DNA of 64,000 nucleotides, from contig NZ_FNVX01000006.1 of NCBI RefSeq assembly GCF_900104585.1, positions 1,054,001-1,118,000 of the forward strand, in the 5' to 3' direction. This document shows, piece after piece, positions 15,862 to 23,868 of the stretch. The translations under genes and the position numbers were made by a program. Under the pieces are notes generated by a model. It was not told where the DNA came from. It did not search any database and saw only the letters and a list, made by a program, of their open reading frames with translations. This stretch comes from Bacteroides ihuae. Lineage in GTDB: Bacteria; Bacteroidota; Bacteroidia; Bacteroidales; Bacteroidaceae. The stretch's first letter is position 1; every line of letters begins with the position of its first letter.

Positions 15862-16836
15862 ATGGAGCGTTTAAAAAATATCATGTTACCTGTGGCAATG
15901 GCTGTCTTTTTGCCGGTATTGCATTTGTTTTCTAATATAGAGGTGTTTGAGTTTAACCTTGATGTCTTGCATCGATGGTTTTTAGCTTCAGTGTTGCTTT
16001 ATTTTCTGTGGCATTTATTAGAAAGAGCATCTCATTCTCGAGTGAAATATAGAGTTTTAAGGATTGTGATTACTGTAGTAGTTGGATCTACTTTTGTTTA
16101 TGTTTTCTCTACTCTTCTTCTTTTTAATACATGGGAGCCTATTCGCTGGAACCTAATATTAAAATTATTCTCAGTTTCGGCTCTCTTTCTTATTGTACAG
16201 CGTGTGCTTGCAGCCAATGCTGATATTGCTCGTTTGCAACTCGAGAAGCAAGAAGTGCAGGCTGAAAATTATAGAGTGCAGTTACTAGAGTTAAGAACAA
16301 GGGTCGATCCTCATTTCCTTTTCAATTCATTGAATACGTTGCGAATGATGGTCCACCGTAAACAGCCGGATTCGGAGCGATTTGTTATGAGCTTATCCGA
16401 TTTTTATAGGCAAGCGCTCGAATACAATGAATCTCCTATCGTTGCACTATCTGAGGAATTGAGTGTTTTGAAATCTTATCTATTCTTGGTTGAATCTAGA
16501 AATGATGGAGGTGTGAAAGTTTCGATGGATATTGATGAAGCATCTCTAGGCATCTATCTTATTCCGACACTTAGTTTACAGATTGTGCTTGAAAATTGTT
16601 TTAAGCACAACAGTTTGTCATCAACTAGTCCTCTGCTAATTTCTATTACCTGTGTTGATGGGGTCTATCTCTCTGTGAAGAACAATATACGGCCGAAACT
16701 AATGGAAACAACACAATCGGGCTTTGGCTTAGATAACATAGCTAAGCGCTATAGTTTCTTAGGCATTCGAGGAGGAATAATCGTTACACATACCGACGAA
16801 GCGTTTGAAGTAAGGCTAAAATTGATTGAAAGATGA
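15862..16836 (+). CDS. LytS/YehU-type sensor histidine kinase
   Basis: 324 residues with four N-terminal membrane segments (about residues 8-125), a short coiled linker (LEKQEVQAENYRVQLLELRT), and the His_kinase domain: RVDPHFLFNSLNTLRMM with the phospho-acceptor His near residue 153. An ATPase part follows with an N-box-like LQIVLENCFKHN and SGFGLDNIAKRY. Kinases of this type normally signal to a LytTR response regulator encoded next door. Here the following gene, overlapping by ATGA, is a decayed regulator. The kinase itself looks intact, but its partner must be elsewhere or lost. Confidence 0.9.
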   Translation: MERLKNIMLPVAMAVFLPVLHLFSNIEVFEFNLDVLHRWFLASVLLYFLWHLLERASHSRVKYRVLRIVITVVVGSTFVYVFSTLLLFNTWEPIRWNLILKLFSVSALFLIVQRVLAANADIARLQLEKQEVQAENYRVQLLELRTRVDPHFLFNSLNTLRMMVHRKQPDSERFVMSLSDFYRQALEYNESPIVALSEELSVLKSYLFLVESRNDGGVKVSMDIDEASLGIYLIPTLSLQIVLENCFKHNSLSSTSPLLISITCVDGVYLSVKNNIRPKLMETTQSGFGLDNIAKRYSFLGIRGGIIVTHTDEAFEVRLKLIER

Positions 16837-16970
16837 ACGTAGTGATAGTTGAATGTGAAAGAATTACAGTTCAACTTCTGAGAGAGCTATATTGAAGAAG
16901 ACTCTGATTTTTTTTGGATATTTAATTAGAGGATGGCTATCGTTTTGATGTATATACTTTCTCTTTATAA
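16833..16970 (+). pseudogene. Response-regulator receiver domain remnant (LytTR type)
   Basis: The frame overlapping the kinase stop by ATGA begins MNVVIVECERITVQLLRELY, like the start of a LytTR-family regulator (usually VEDERIT). It then meets TGA at 16893. In the same frame it continues FFLDI, a TAA at 16923, then LEDGYRFDVYT, which matches the phospho-acceptor strand and loop (LDIQLxDG). About 30 codons between are missing, there are three stops, one acidic-pocket residue has become Cys, and the rest of the receiver and the DNA-binding domain are gone. Confidence 0.75.
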
Positions 16971-17014
16971 ACGTTCTTTTTAACCTTCTTTTTCTCATAA
17001 CTTGCATCCAAAGA

Positions 17015-17095
17015 ACATCCCCATGTTCTTCTATAAAACATCCGGATGTTATGTGATTGAACATGGGGATGTATTTATAGACAACATGGGGATGT
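17015..17095. repeat. Four units of a 23-bp palindromic repeat
   Basis: ACATCCCCATGT (17015), ACATCCGGATGT (17038), ACATGGGGATGT (17061) and ACATGGGGATGT (17084) start exactly 23 bases apart. The 12-base core is conserved and palindromic except in the central four G/C; the 11-base spacers differ. Unit 1 can pair with unit 3 or 4. The array lies between convergent genes (kinase/regulator remnant and thioredoxin-like), so it may end transcription from both sides. Two more units are at 4481-4515. Confidence 0.75.
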
Positions 17096-17157
17096 TGTTG
17101 AGCATGAGCAGCTATTTTAAAAAGAATCTATAGCTGTTTTCCGCAGAAAGAAGTACT

Positions 17158-17751
17158 TTATTTTATACCGCAACCAATAGCTTTGGTGGAGCTGGGATTT
17201 ACTTCTTTCCCTGCTAACAAAGCATCTACCGCGTTGGCTAGATAAGGTGTTTTCACTGCTAAAGCATCTTCGTAATTATCGTCGATGGCACCTATGTAGC
17301 GAACTACATTCCCTTTCTTTGTTTTCTCTAACAAGAACACATGGGGTGTGCGGGTAGCACCATATATGGGATATATCTTTTGTCCGTTATCAAACAGATA
17401 AGGGAAGGTAAATCCGGCTTCTTTATGGCGTTTCTGCATTTCTTCAAAACTATCGGCAGGCACAGTAGCTGGATTGTTGGGGTTAATGGCAATTACCGGA
17501 TAACCTTTGGCTTTATACTTTTTGTCTAGAGCAACGATTCTCTGTTCGTAGGCTATTGCATATGGGCAGTGGTTGCATGTAAACACAATGATAAAACCTT
17601 TGGCTTTTGAGAAATCTGCCAGAGAAACCATCTTGTTATCAACGTTTTTTAATCTGAAATCGGCCGCAGTGTCACCAACTTTATAACCTTGGGCAGAGAT
17701 GCCTGCAAATGCTGCAAGAACGAGTGTTATTAGAAGAACGATACGTTTCAT
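17158..17751 (-). CDS. Secreted thioredoxin-fold (AhpC/TSA-like) protein
   Basis: 197 residues with a signal peptide (MKRIVLLITLVLAAFAGISA, cleavage after AQG likely) followed by a redoxin domain: YKVGDTAADFRLKNVDNKMV, active-site CNHC in FTCNHCPYAIAYE near residue 55, and TPHVFLLE with the cis-proline. Members of this family are periplasmic thiol oxidoreductases; the target is unknown. It overlaps the upstream TlpA-like gene by 4 bases, so the two form an operon. The C-terminal CGIK holds an extra Cys. Confidence 0.88.
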   Translation of the reverse strand: MKRIVLLITLVLAAFAGISAQGYKVGDTAADFRLKNVDNKMVSLADFSKAKGFIIVFTCNHCPYAIAYEQRIVALDKKYKAKGYPVIAINPNNPATVPADSFEEMQKRHKEAGFTFPYLFDNGQKIYPIYGATRTPHVFLLEKTKKGNVVRYIGAIDDNYEDALAVKTPYLANAVDALLAGKEVNPSSTKAIGCGIK

Positions 17752-18263
17752 TGTTTTAAAAATTTAATTGTTAATACTTGAAGCTCATCATACGTAAATG
17801 ATTTTTCGTAAAACTCCCGACTGTTCCCTTTTACTATCAACGTAGCAGGTAGTGCTCCGCTCCATGTTGGGTTGATCTTGTCAATCCAGCTATTGGCATC
17901 GGGGTCGCTAAGCAGAACGACGTGCGATTGTACGTTTTTCTTTTTGATAAAGGGAATTACCTGAGAGGTTATTTTTGATTTGAAGTCCATACTAATCAGC
18001 ACGACCTTTACTTTTTTAGAAGCGTATTTTTCCCCGATTTGGTCGAAGAAGGGCAACTCTTTGATGCAAGGAATGCAATACGTGGCCCAAAAATTGAAAA
18101 TATAAGTAGTATCATTATCAGCTTTTGGGTGAAGCATAGGTTCCAGCTGAGCATAATCATAGATCGGAATCTCTACATTCTCAGACTTCACCGTTTGCTG
18201 GGCTTTAATGCTCAGCGAGAAAGTGCTGCATAATAGTGTGAAAGTAATTATAAATAGTTTCAT
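17748..18263 (-). CDS. TlpA-like secreted thioredoxin-fold protein
   Basis: 171 residues with a signal peptide (MKLFIITFTLLCSTFSLSIK, then AQQ). The active site is ATYCIPCIKELP near residue 72, and the cis-proline is in GALPATLIV. This is the TlpA/ResA pattern of extracytoplasmic thiol reductants. The downstream gene overlaps by ATGA. It faces away from susC, leaving a 317-base shared upstream region. Confidence 0.88.
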   Translation of the reverse strand: MKLFIITFTLLCSTFSLSIKAQQTVKSENVEIPIYDYAQLEPMLHPKADNDTTYIFNFWATYCIPCIKELPFFDQIGEKYASKKVKVVLISMDFKSKITSQVIPFIKKKNVQSHVVLLSDPDANSWIDKINPTWSGALPATLIVKGNSREFYEKSFTYDELQVLTIKFLKQ

Positions 18264-18580
18264 TGTCAGTGGCTTTAAATGGTGATTAAGCGAATGTTGC
18301 TGTTTACACGTAGAAGCAACAATTTCTGCTTGATTAAAATAATAACAATGATTACAGCTAAAAAAACACTCCCGATGACTTAAAAGAACTTATTATTCTA
18401 TAAAATAGAATTTGCTTCCAAAACTATTGAAGGCTTATCTGTGACTAAAAAATCTTTATCTGGGAGTGCCCTGCATCCATTTTCCTCCTTTTTGAATAAA
18501 ATTTGCCCCCTTGGTTATTCAGTAATTTAGTTCTTTGCAAAAGAAATAGAACTTATGATGTTAAACCAAAATCTTTTAAA
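18264..18580. promoter_or_regulatory. Divergent upstream region between tlpA-like gene and susC
   Basis: This 317-base A/T-rich stretch must hold the start signals of both the thioredoxin-type operon (minus) and the SusCD operon (plus). No exact TAnnTTTG box was found; TTTAGTTCTTTG near 18526-18537 is the closest plus-strand match. Binding sites of the hybrid regulator would be expected here but could not be picked out by eye. Confidence 0.4.
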
Positions 18581-21500
18581 ATGAAAAACAAGTATTATGT
18601 ATGGCTATTGTCTATACTGTTGATGTTCCCCGTTGGATTAGCGGCTCAGAACATTGTGGTAAAAGGCAATGTAAGCGATTCGCAAGGCGAGCCGATTATT
18701 GGTGCTTCCGTAGTGGAGAAAGGCAATAAGTCAAACGGTGTTATCACCGATTTGGATGGCCATTTTTCTATTACTGTCGGCAAAGGGAAGAAAATAGTAA
18801 TCTCTTATATTGGCATGGAGACTCAGGAAGTGGACGCTATTGTCGGTAAAGGATTAATAATTGTCCTGAAAGATGATTCACAGGCACTTGACGAAATAGT
18901 TGTGATTGGCTACGGCAGTAGAGCACGTAAGGACTTAACGGGTTCGGTAGGTTCTATTTCGGGCGTTAGACTGGCCGCTGTGCCGGTGACTTCAGCAGCC
19001 GTTGCTTTACAGGGAAAAATTGCCGGTGTGCAGGTAACGACGGTTGACGGCGCTCCAGGTGCAGATATTAATATTCGTGTACGTGGAGGAACGTCTGTAA
19101 CTCAAAGCAATGACCCTCTCTACATTGTTGATGGCTTCCAGACTGATAACATTAACGACATTCCACCGACGGATATTGCATCTATCGACGTCTTGAAGGA
19201 TGCTTCCCTAACTGCTATTTATGGAGCAAAGGGTGGTAACGGTGTCGTTGTGGTAACGACCAAATCAGCTCAGCAAGGTAAAGTTCAGGTTGGTTTCAAT
19301 ACACAGGTTTCAGTAAGTAAATTAGCTAAGAAACTCGACTTGATGAACACAGCTGATTTTGTACGCTATCAGTACGACTGGGCTGCTGCAAACGGTACTC
19401 GTAGTTCGAACGCAAAGTATTATCGTGCCAATTTTGGTAATCCACTCGACCTCGACATCTACCAGCGTGCTACAACACACGATTGGCAAGACGAAGTGAT
19501 GGGTGAGACTCCGTTTAACTACTCAACCAATCTTACAGTAGGAGGAGGTAGCGAAAAGTTCCGCTTCAATACGTCTCTTACTAATTCTGAAGATAAAGGT
19601 ATTATTCTGGGATCTGGTGTTCGTCGTACAAATTTGAACATCAAGATGAATATTCAACTTACTAATAATTTAACATTAACGATTAATCCGAAATTCACTT
19701 TCCGTCGCGATACCGGAGCCGGTGGTGATAAGATTGGTGGCGGTGGTATTATTGATGTACTTCGCTATCGCCCAACTAATGGTTTGCGCGAGTTCGCTTT
19801 CTGGGATCCTGAAACAGTTGATCCGGATGATGAAGCCGTCTTCGAGTACACCAACCCGAAGAACGACATTGGCCAAAATACGCTGAAGAAGCATTCTTAT
19901 GCTTATACGAATCAGTTTAGTTTAGATTGGCAACCCATAAAAGGTTTGACTTTGCGTACTGAAGCTGCTTACTACATTTCGTTCAACGATGAAAACCGTT
20001 TCTATGGTGCCATGACCGATGAAGGCCAAGACAATAAAAAATTGCCAGTAGCATCCATAAAAAACAAACATACAGAGAAATATACCTGGACCAATACAGC
20101 TTCTTATGGCTTTGAGATTGATCAATTACACAATTTTTCTTTCTTATTGGGACAGGAAATCCAGCACGACCGAACCAAGGAAAGCTACATAAAGAATCGT
20201 TATTTTCCACGCAACATCTCTAGCGAAAGAGCACTCAACAACATGGGTTTGGGAACGACTTGGGAATCAACTTCATCCCTTTCCACCCCTGAACGCACAG
20301 CCTCTTTCTTCGGGCAAGCTAGCTATAACTACAATCACAAATATCTGGTTTCGGGTACGTTCCGTGCTGATGGTTCCACGAAATTCGCTCCGGGCGAACA
20401 GTGGGGTTATTTCCCATCAATTTCTGGTGCGTGGGTACTATCTAAGGAACGTTTCTTGGAAAACAATCCGATAATCAGCAACCTTAAACTGCGTGGAGCT
20501 GTTGGTTTGGCCGGAAATAACCGTATTGACAATGATATGTGGCGTTATCTTTACGCTGTAAATACGACTGGTGGTCCAGGTTTTGGTGAAGCTACTGAGA
20601 ACGGTGAGAAATGGTATGGTGAAGCTAGCGGTAAGAGTGTGTTCCCCAATACTAAAATTAAATGGGAAACAACCCTGACTCGTAACTTAGCCTTCGACTT
20701 GGATTTGTTTAATGGCCGTCTGACCGTAACTCCGGAAGTTTATTGGAATACTACTAAAGACCTTCTTTACAAGTCAGACGTTCCTTCAACAACAGGTTAT
20801 ACTCAACAGATGCAAAACATTGGCCAAGTTACTAACAAAGGTTTCGAATTGAGCATCAATGGCGATATCCTTCGCGGTAAAGACTATGTCTTGAGTGGTA
20901 ACTTTACGTTAGGTTTCAACAAGATGAAAGTGGACAAGCTGAATAATACGGACGACGTGATTTGGGACCAAAACGACCGTTGGAAATCAAGCTATAACGA
21001 CTATTGTTTGAAAGTGGGTGACCAAGTAGGCTTGATTTATGGTTTTGTTTATGATGGTTTGTATAGTTTCGATGAATTTGATTTTGACCCAAATCAAAAT
21101 CTTCTGGCCGTACCCAAGGAAGGTACTATTATTAATAATGTGCTCAATAATAGCAACTCTGGCGTGGCTACTCTTCCGGGTAAGATAAAGTTCAAAGATA
21201 TCAGCGGACCAGATGGTAAACCTGATGGTCAAATCACGGAAGATGATCGTTCAGTGATTGGTAATACGAACCCAAAATTCCAAGGAGGTTTCGGTTTGAG
21301 CGGACAATGGAAAGGCTTTGATTTCACAGCCAACTTCAACTATATGTATGATTTCGACGTGAACAATGCCACTGCTTACCAATTGTCTTCATCAGAAGGT
21401 AACAGTCAAAATTTCTTCAATGTACTTAGTAAATTTAACAATCGCTGGACTTATGTAGGGAAAGATGGTGAATGTATGTATAAGAATAACTACCTTGAAA

Positions 21501-21838
21501 ACTCTGTAGAGACTTATAAAGAGTTAAATGCAGGTAAGACACTATGGAATCCTGCTGACGTTACCAACAAGGTTACCCATTCTTACTTCATCGAAGATGG
21601 TTCATTCCTTCGTTGCCAAGACATCACCTTAGGCTATACCTTGCCCAAATCGTTATCTAATAAATGGGGTATGTCAAGACTGCGTCTCTATGTCAGTGGC
21701 TCTAATCTTTTCATCATTACCGGTTACTCGGGTTACGATCCTGAAGTTGACGTACAAACTGGTCTGACATGTGGTATGGACTACAACCGTTATCCGCGTA
21801 GCCGCAGTTTCGTGTTTGGAGCAAATATTACTTTCTAA
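18581..21838 (+). CDS. SusC/RagA-type TonB-dependent outer membrane transporter
   Basis: 1085 residues from the ATG at 18581, which opens with the signal peptide MKNKYYVWLLSILLMFPVGL and AAQN; the frame extends to 18503 without a plausible signal. After the signal comes a carboxypeptidase-regulatory-like domain (VKGNVSDSQGEPIIGASVVE, about residues 25-105), then the plug with the SusC motif LDEIVVIGYGSRARKDLTGS and IYGAKGGNGVVVVTTK, and a large beta-barrel ending in VFGANITF (terminal aromatic). It imports oligosaccharides with SusD. The context (PL1, KduI/KduD) suggests oligogalacturonides. Confidence 0.97.
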   Translation: MKNKYYVWLLSILLMFPVGLAAQNIVVKGNVSDSQGEPIIGASVVEKGNKSNGVITDLDGHFSITVGKGKKIVISYIGMETQEVDAIVGKGLIIVLKDDSQALDEIVVIGYGSRARKDLTGSVGSISGVRLAAVPVTSAAVALQGKIAGVQVTTVDGAPGADINIRVRGGTSVTQSNDPLYIVDGFQTDNINDIPPTDIASIDVLKDASLTAIYGAKGGNGVVVVTTKSAQQGKVQVGFNTQVSVSKLAKKLDLMNTADFVRYQYDWAAANGTRSSNAKYYRANFGNPLDLDIYQRATTHDWQDEVMGETPFNYSTNLTVGGGSEKFRFNTSLTNSEDKGIILGSGVRRTNLNIKMNIQLTNNLTLTINPKFTFRRDTGAGGDKIGGGGIIDVLRYRPTNGLREFAFWDPETVDPDDEAVFEYTNPKNDIGQNTLKKHSYAYTNQFSLDWQPIKGLTLRTEAAYYISFNDENRFYGAMTDEGQDNKKLPVASIKNKHTEKYTWTNTASYGFEIDQLHNFSFLLGQEIQHDRTKESYIKNRYFPRNISSERALNNMGLGTTWESTSSLSTPERTASFFGQASYNYNHKYLVSGTFRADGSTKFAPGEQWGYFPSISGAWVLSKERFLENNPIISNLKLRGAVGLAGNNRIDNDMWRYLYAVNTTGGPGFGEATENGEKWYGEASGKSVFPNTKIKWETTLTRNLAFDLDLFNGRLTVTPEVYWNTTKDLLYKSDVPSTTGYTQQMQNIGQVTNKGFELSINGDILRGKDYVLSGNFTLGFNKMKVDKLNNTDDVIWDQNDRWKSSYNDYCLKVGDQVGLIYGFVYDGLYSFDEFDFDPNQNLLAVPKEGTIINNVLNNSNSGVATLPGKIKFKDISGPDGKPDGQITEDDRSVIGNTNPKFQGGFGLSGQWKGFDFTANFNYMYDFDVNNATAYQLSSSEGNSQNFFNVLSKFNNRWTYVGKDGECMYKNNYLENSVETYKELNAGKTLWNPADVTNKVTHSYFIEDGSFLRCQDITLGYTLPKSLSNKWGMSRLRLYVSGSNLFIITGYSGYDPEVDVQTGLTCGMDYNRYPRSRSFVFGANITF

Positions 21839-21858
21839 TACATAAAAACTGATTATAT

Positions 21859-23847
21859 ATGAAAATTAAAAATATTTTTATCGCTGCTCTGGTTGCGGTT
21901 GGATTCTCTTCATGCAACGATTTCTTGAAGGTAGATGCCATCTCGAAGTATGACACTGAGTATGTTTTCAGCGAAAAGACCGAAATCAATCGTGCATTGA
22001 ATGGTGTTTATGCTCAACTTTTGAATGGGAACACCTATGGTAGCGCTTATTTGAGCACTTTCTGCTTAAATAGTGATGTGGATATGTCAATCTCTTCTAA
22101 TGAAGTTGCAACAGATAATAACTATCGTCGTTTTGACTGTAACAGTCTAGGGGGGGATATCAACAAATATTGGACAGCAGCCTATCAAGGCGTGGAGTAT
22201 GCCAATAGTTTTATTTCTGGTTTAGAGAATAGCCCTATTTTTAGTAAAGATGATGCAGAACTGATGCAACAATTGGGAGAAGCGAAAGTGATTCGTGCCA
22301 TGTTCTATCATGACCTTGTTGTGATGTTTGGTGACATACCTTTTTCTTTAATCCCCAATAACAAGGAAGAAAGCTTTGTAATGGCTGTTGAAGATCGTGA
22401 AGTGATTTATAAGACTTTGATTGAGGACTTGAAAGATGTTGCTCCCTACATGACATTCGCTCAAGACTTGAGCGATGGCGTGGAGCGTGTATCCAAAGAA
22501 TTCTGTTGGGCAATGATTGCTCGTATGGCTTTGACTTGTGGTGGTTATTCACTTCATCCGGACAAAGATAATTCTACTAGCTATGGTACCATGCAACGTC
22601 CAACTAATTATCAAGAATATTACAGAGTGGCGCAGGCATACTGCGATTCTGTTATTTCTTCTGGCACTCACTCTTTGACACTTCCTTATCGCCAAGTCTT
22701 TATCAACGAGTGTAATTACATTGTAAGCAACAATGATGATCCCATCTTCGAGATTCCGTTCGCAAAGAATTCAACCGGTAGTATTGGCTACATTCAAGGT
22801 CCGAAAGGTGAAAACTATGAAGGTGCAACCTCAGGCAAGAACATTTGGGGTAAAAGTGACGGTGGTGCCCGTCTGAGTGCTTTCTATCGTTACTCATTTG
22901 ATGAAGAAGATGCCCGTCGTGACTATGTAAATGGTATGTGGTATTATTTGTATGACGGTACTCCAACAATCCTCACAGACTACACGGTATTCGACAACAA
23001 GTGGTCTAAGTTCTGGGCAAATTCAGGAAATACTATGGGTGTTGGCAGTGCTGGCAATACAGGTGTTAACTACCCTTATATGCGCTATGCTGATATACTC
23101 TTGATGTATGCTGAGGCTGTTAATGAGTTGGAAGACGGCGTAAGTGGCGCTAATGGCACTAAAGCACTTGAAGCTCTTCGTCAGGTACGCGCTCGGGCAT
23201 TTACAGATGCTAGCAAGGTAGACACTTATATTGCCTCTGTCTCAGGCTCTAAGGAGGATTTCTTAAAAGCTGTTCTCAACGAACGTAAATGGGAATTCTG
23301 TGGCGAAAATATGCGTTGGAAAGACTTGGTTCGTAACAACTTATATAGCGAAGTGCTTTATTACAGTTTTCTACGTTACTATGCAGTAGCTGAAAATGCA
23401 GCAGGAACTTCAGATCATATTGGGGTAGTAGAACAATACGATGGTAAGCCCGGTTACTTGGAACTTACTCTACCTTATACAATCTATTACAAGATTATTA
23501 GTAACACGAATAACATAAATGCATATCCCAATACCGCATTGGATGTTCTGGAACTCTATAATCCATACAAGTCTGATAAATACCCAGGATCGGAATGGCA
23601 ATCAGGAGACTATTACGGATGGTGGAATGACGCTGATGGATGTCCGAAAGATCAATGTCTCTTCTCATTCTACGGTTTTATACGTGGTGACCGAGGGGGG
23701 AATATCTATCTTGTAAAAGATGGTGAGACATATGCACAAACAGGACCTACAAATCTACCGATAGTGCGCTATATCCTTCCTTATCCGAATGCAGCAATTC
23801 AACGCGGTGCGGGTGTGTATAAAAACTATTATGGTTATACCAAATAA
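21859..23847 (+). CDS. SusD/RagB-type surface glycan-binding lipoprotein
   Basis: 662 residues with a lipoprotein signal (MKIKNIFIAALVAVGFSSCN, Cys at 19). SusD pattern: N-terminal FLKVDAISKYDTEYVFSE, INRALNGVYAQL, the TPR-like helices around AKVIRAMFYHDLVVMFGDIP, and the C-terminal block YPYMRYADILLMYAEAVNEL with LNERKWEFCGENMRWKDLVR. It caps the SusC barrel and captures glycan at the cell surface. It starts 20 bases after susC in the same operon. Confidence 0.97.
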   Translation: MKIKNIFIAALVAVGFSSCNDFLKVDAISKYDTEYVFSEKTEINRALNGVYAQLLNGNTYGSAYLSTFCLNSDVDMSISSNEVATDNNYRRFDCNSLGGDINKYWTAAYQGVEYANSFISGLENSPIFSKDDAELMQQLGEAKVIRAMFYHDLVVMFGDIPFSLIPNNKEESFVMAVEDREVIYKTLIEDLKDVAPYMTFAQDLSDGVERVSKEFCWAMIARMALTCGGYSLHPDKDNSTSYGTMQRPTNYQEYYRVAQAYCDSVISSGTHSLTLPYRQVFINECNYIVSNNDDPIFEIPFAKNSTGSIGYIQGPKGENYEGATSGKNIWGKSDGGARLSAFYRYSFDEEDARRDYVNGMWYYLYDGTPTILTDYTVFDNKWSKFWANSGNTMGVGSAGNTGVNYPYMRYADILLMYAEAVNELEDGVSGANGTKALEALRQVRARAFTDASKVDTYIASVSGSKEDFLKAVLNERKWEFCGENMRWKDLVRNNLYSEVLYYSFLRYYAVAENAAGTSDHIGVVEQYDGKPGYLELTLPYTIYYKIISNTNNINAYPNTALDVLELYNPYKSDKYPGSEWQSGDYYGWWNDADGCPKDQCLFSFYGFIRGDRGGNIYLVKDGETYAQTGPTNLPIVRYILPYPNAAIQRGAGVYKNYYGYTK

Positions 23848-23868
23848 TCAAATTGAAAATAATACAAT

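Noticed and set aside
17015..17095. Regular repeats with spacers, considered as a small CRISPR array
   Set aside because: Repeat core is 12 bases and spacers 11 bases, far too short for CRISPR; no cas genes are present in the window.
18503..18580. Upstream extension of the SusC frame (26 residues)
   Set aside because: The extension would place the signal peptide inside the protein; the ATG at 18581 gives a normal signal peptide at the N-terminus.
22241..22552. 103-residue minus-strand frame within susD
   Set aside because: Composition rich in His, Gln and Ser is the usual shadow of a plus-strand coding region.
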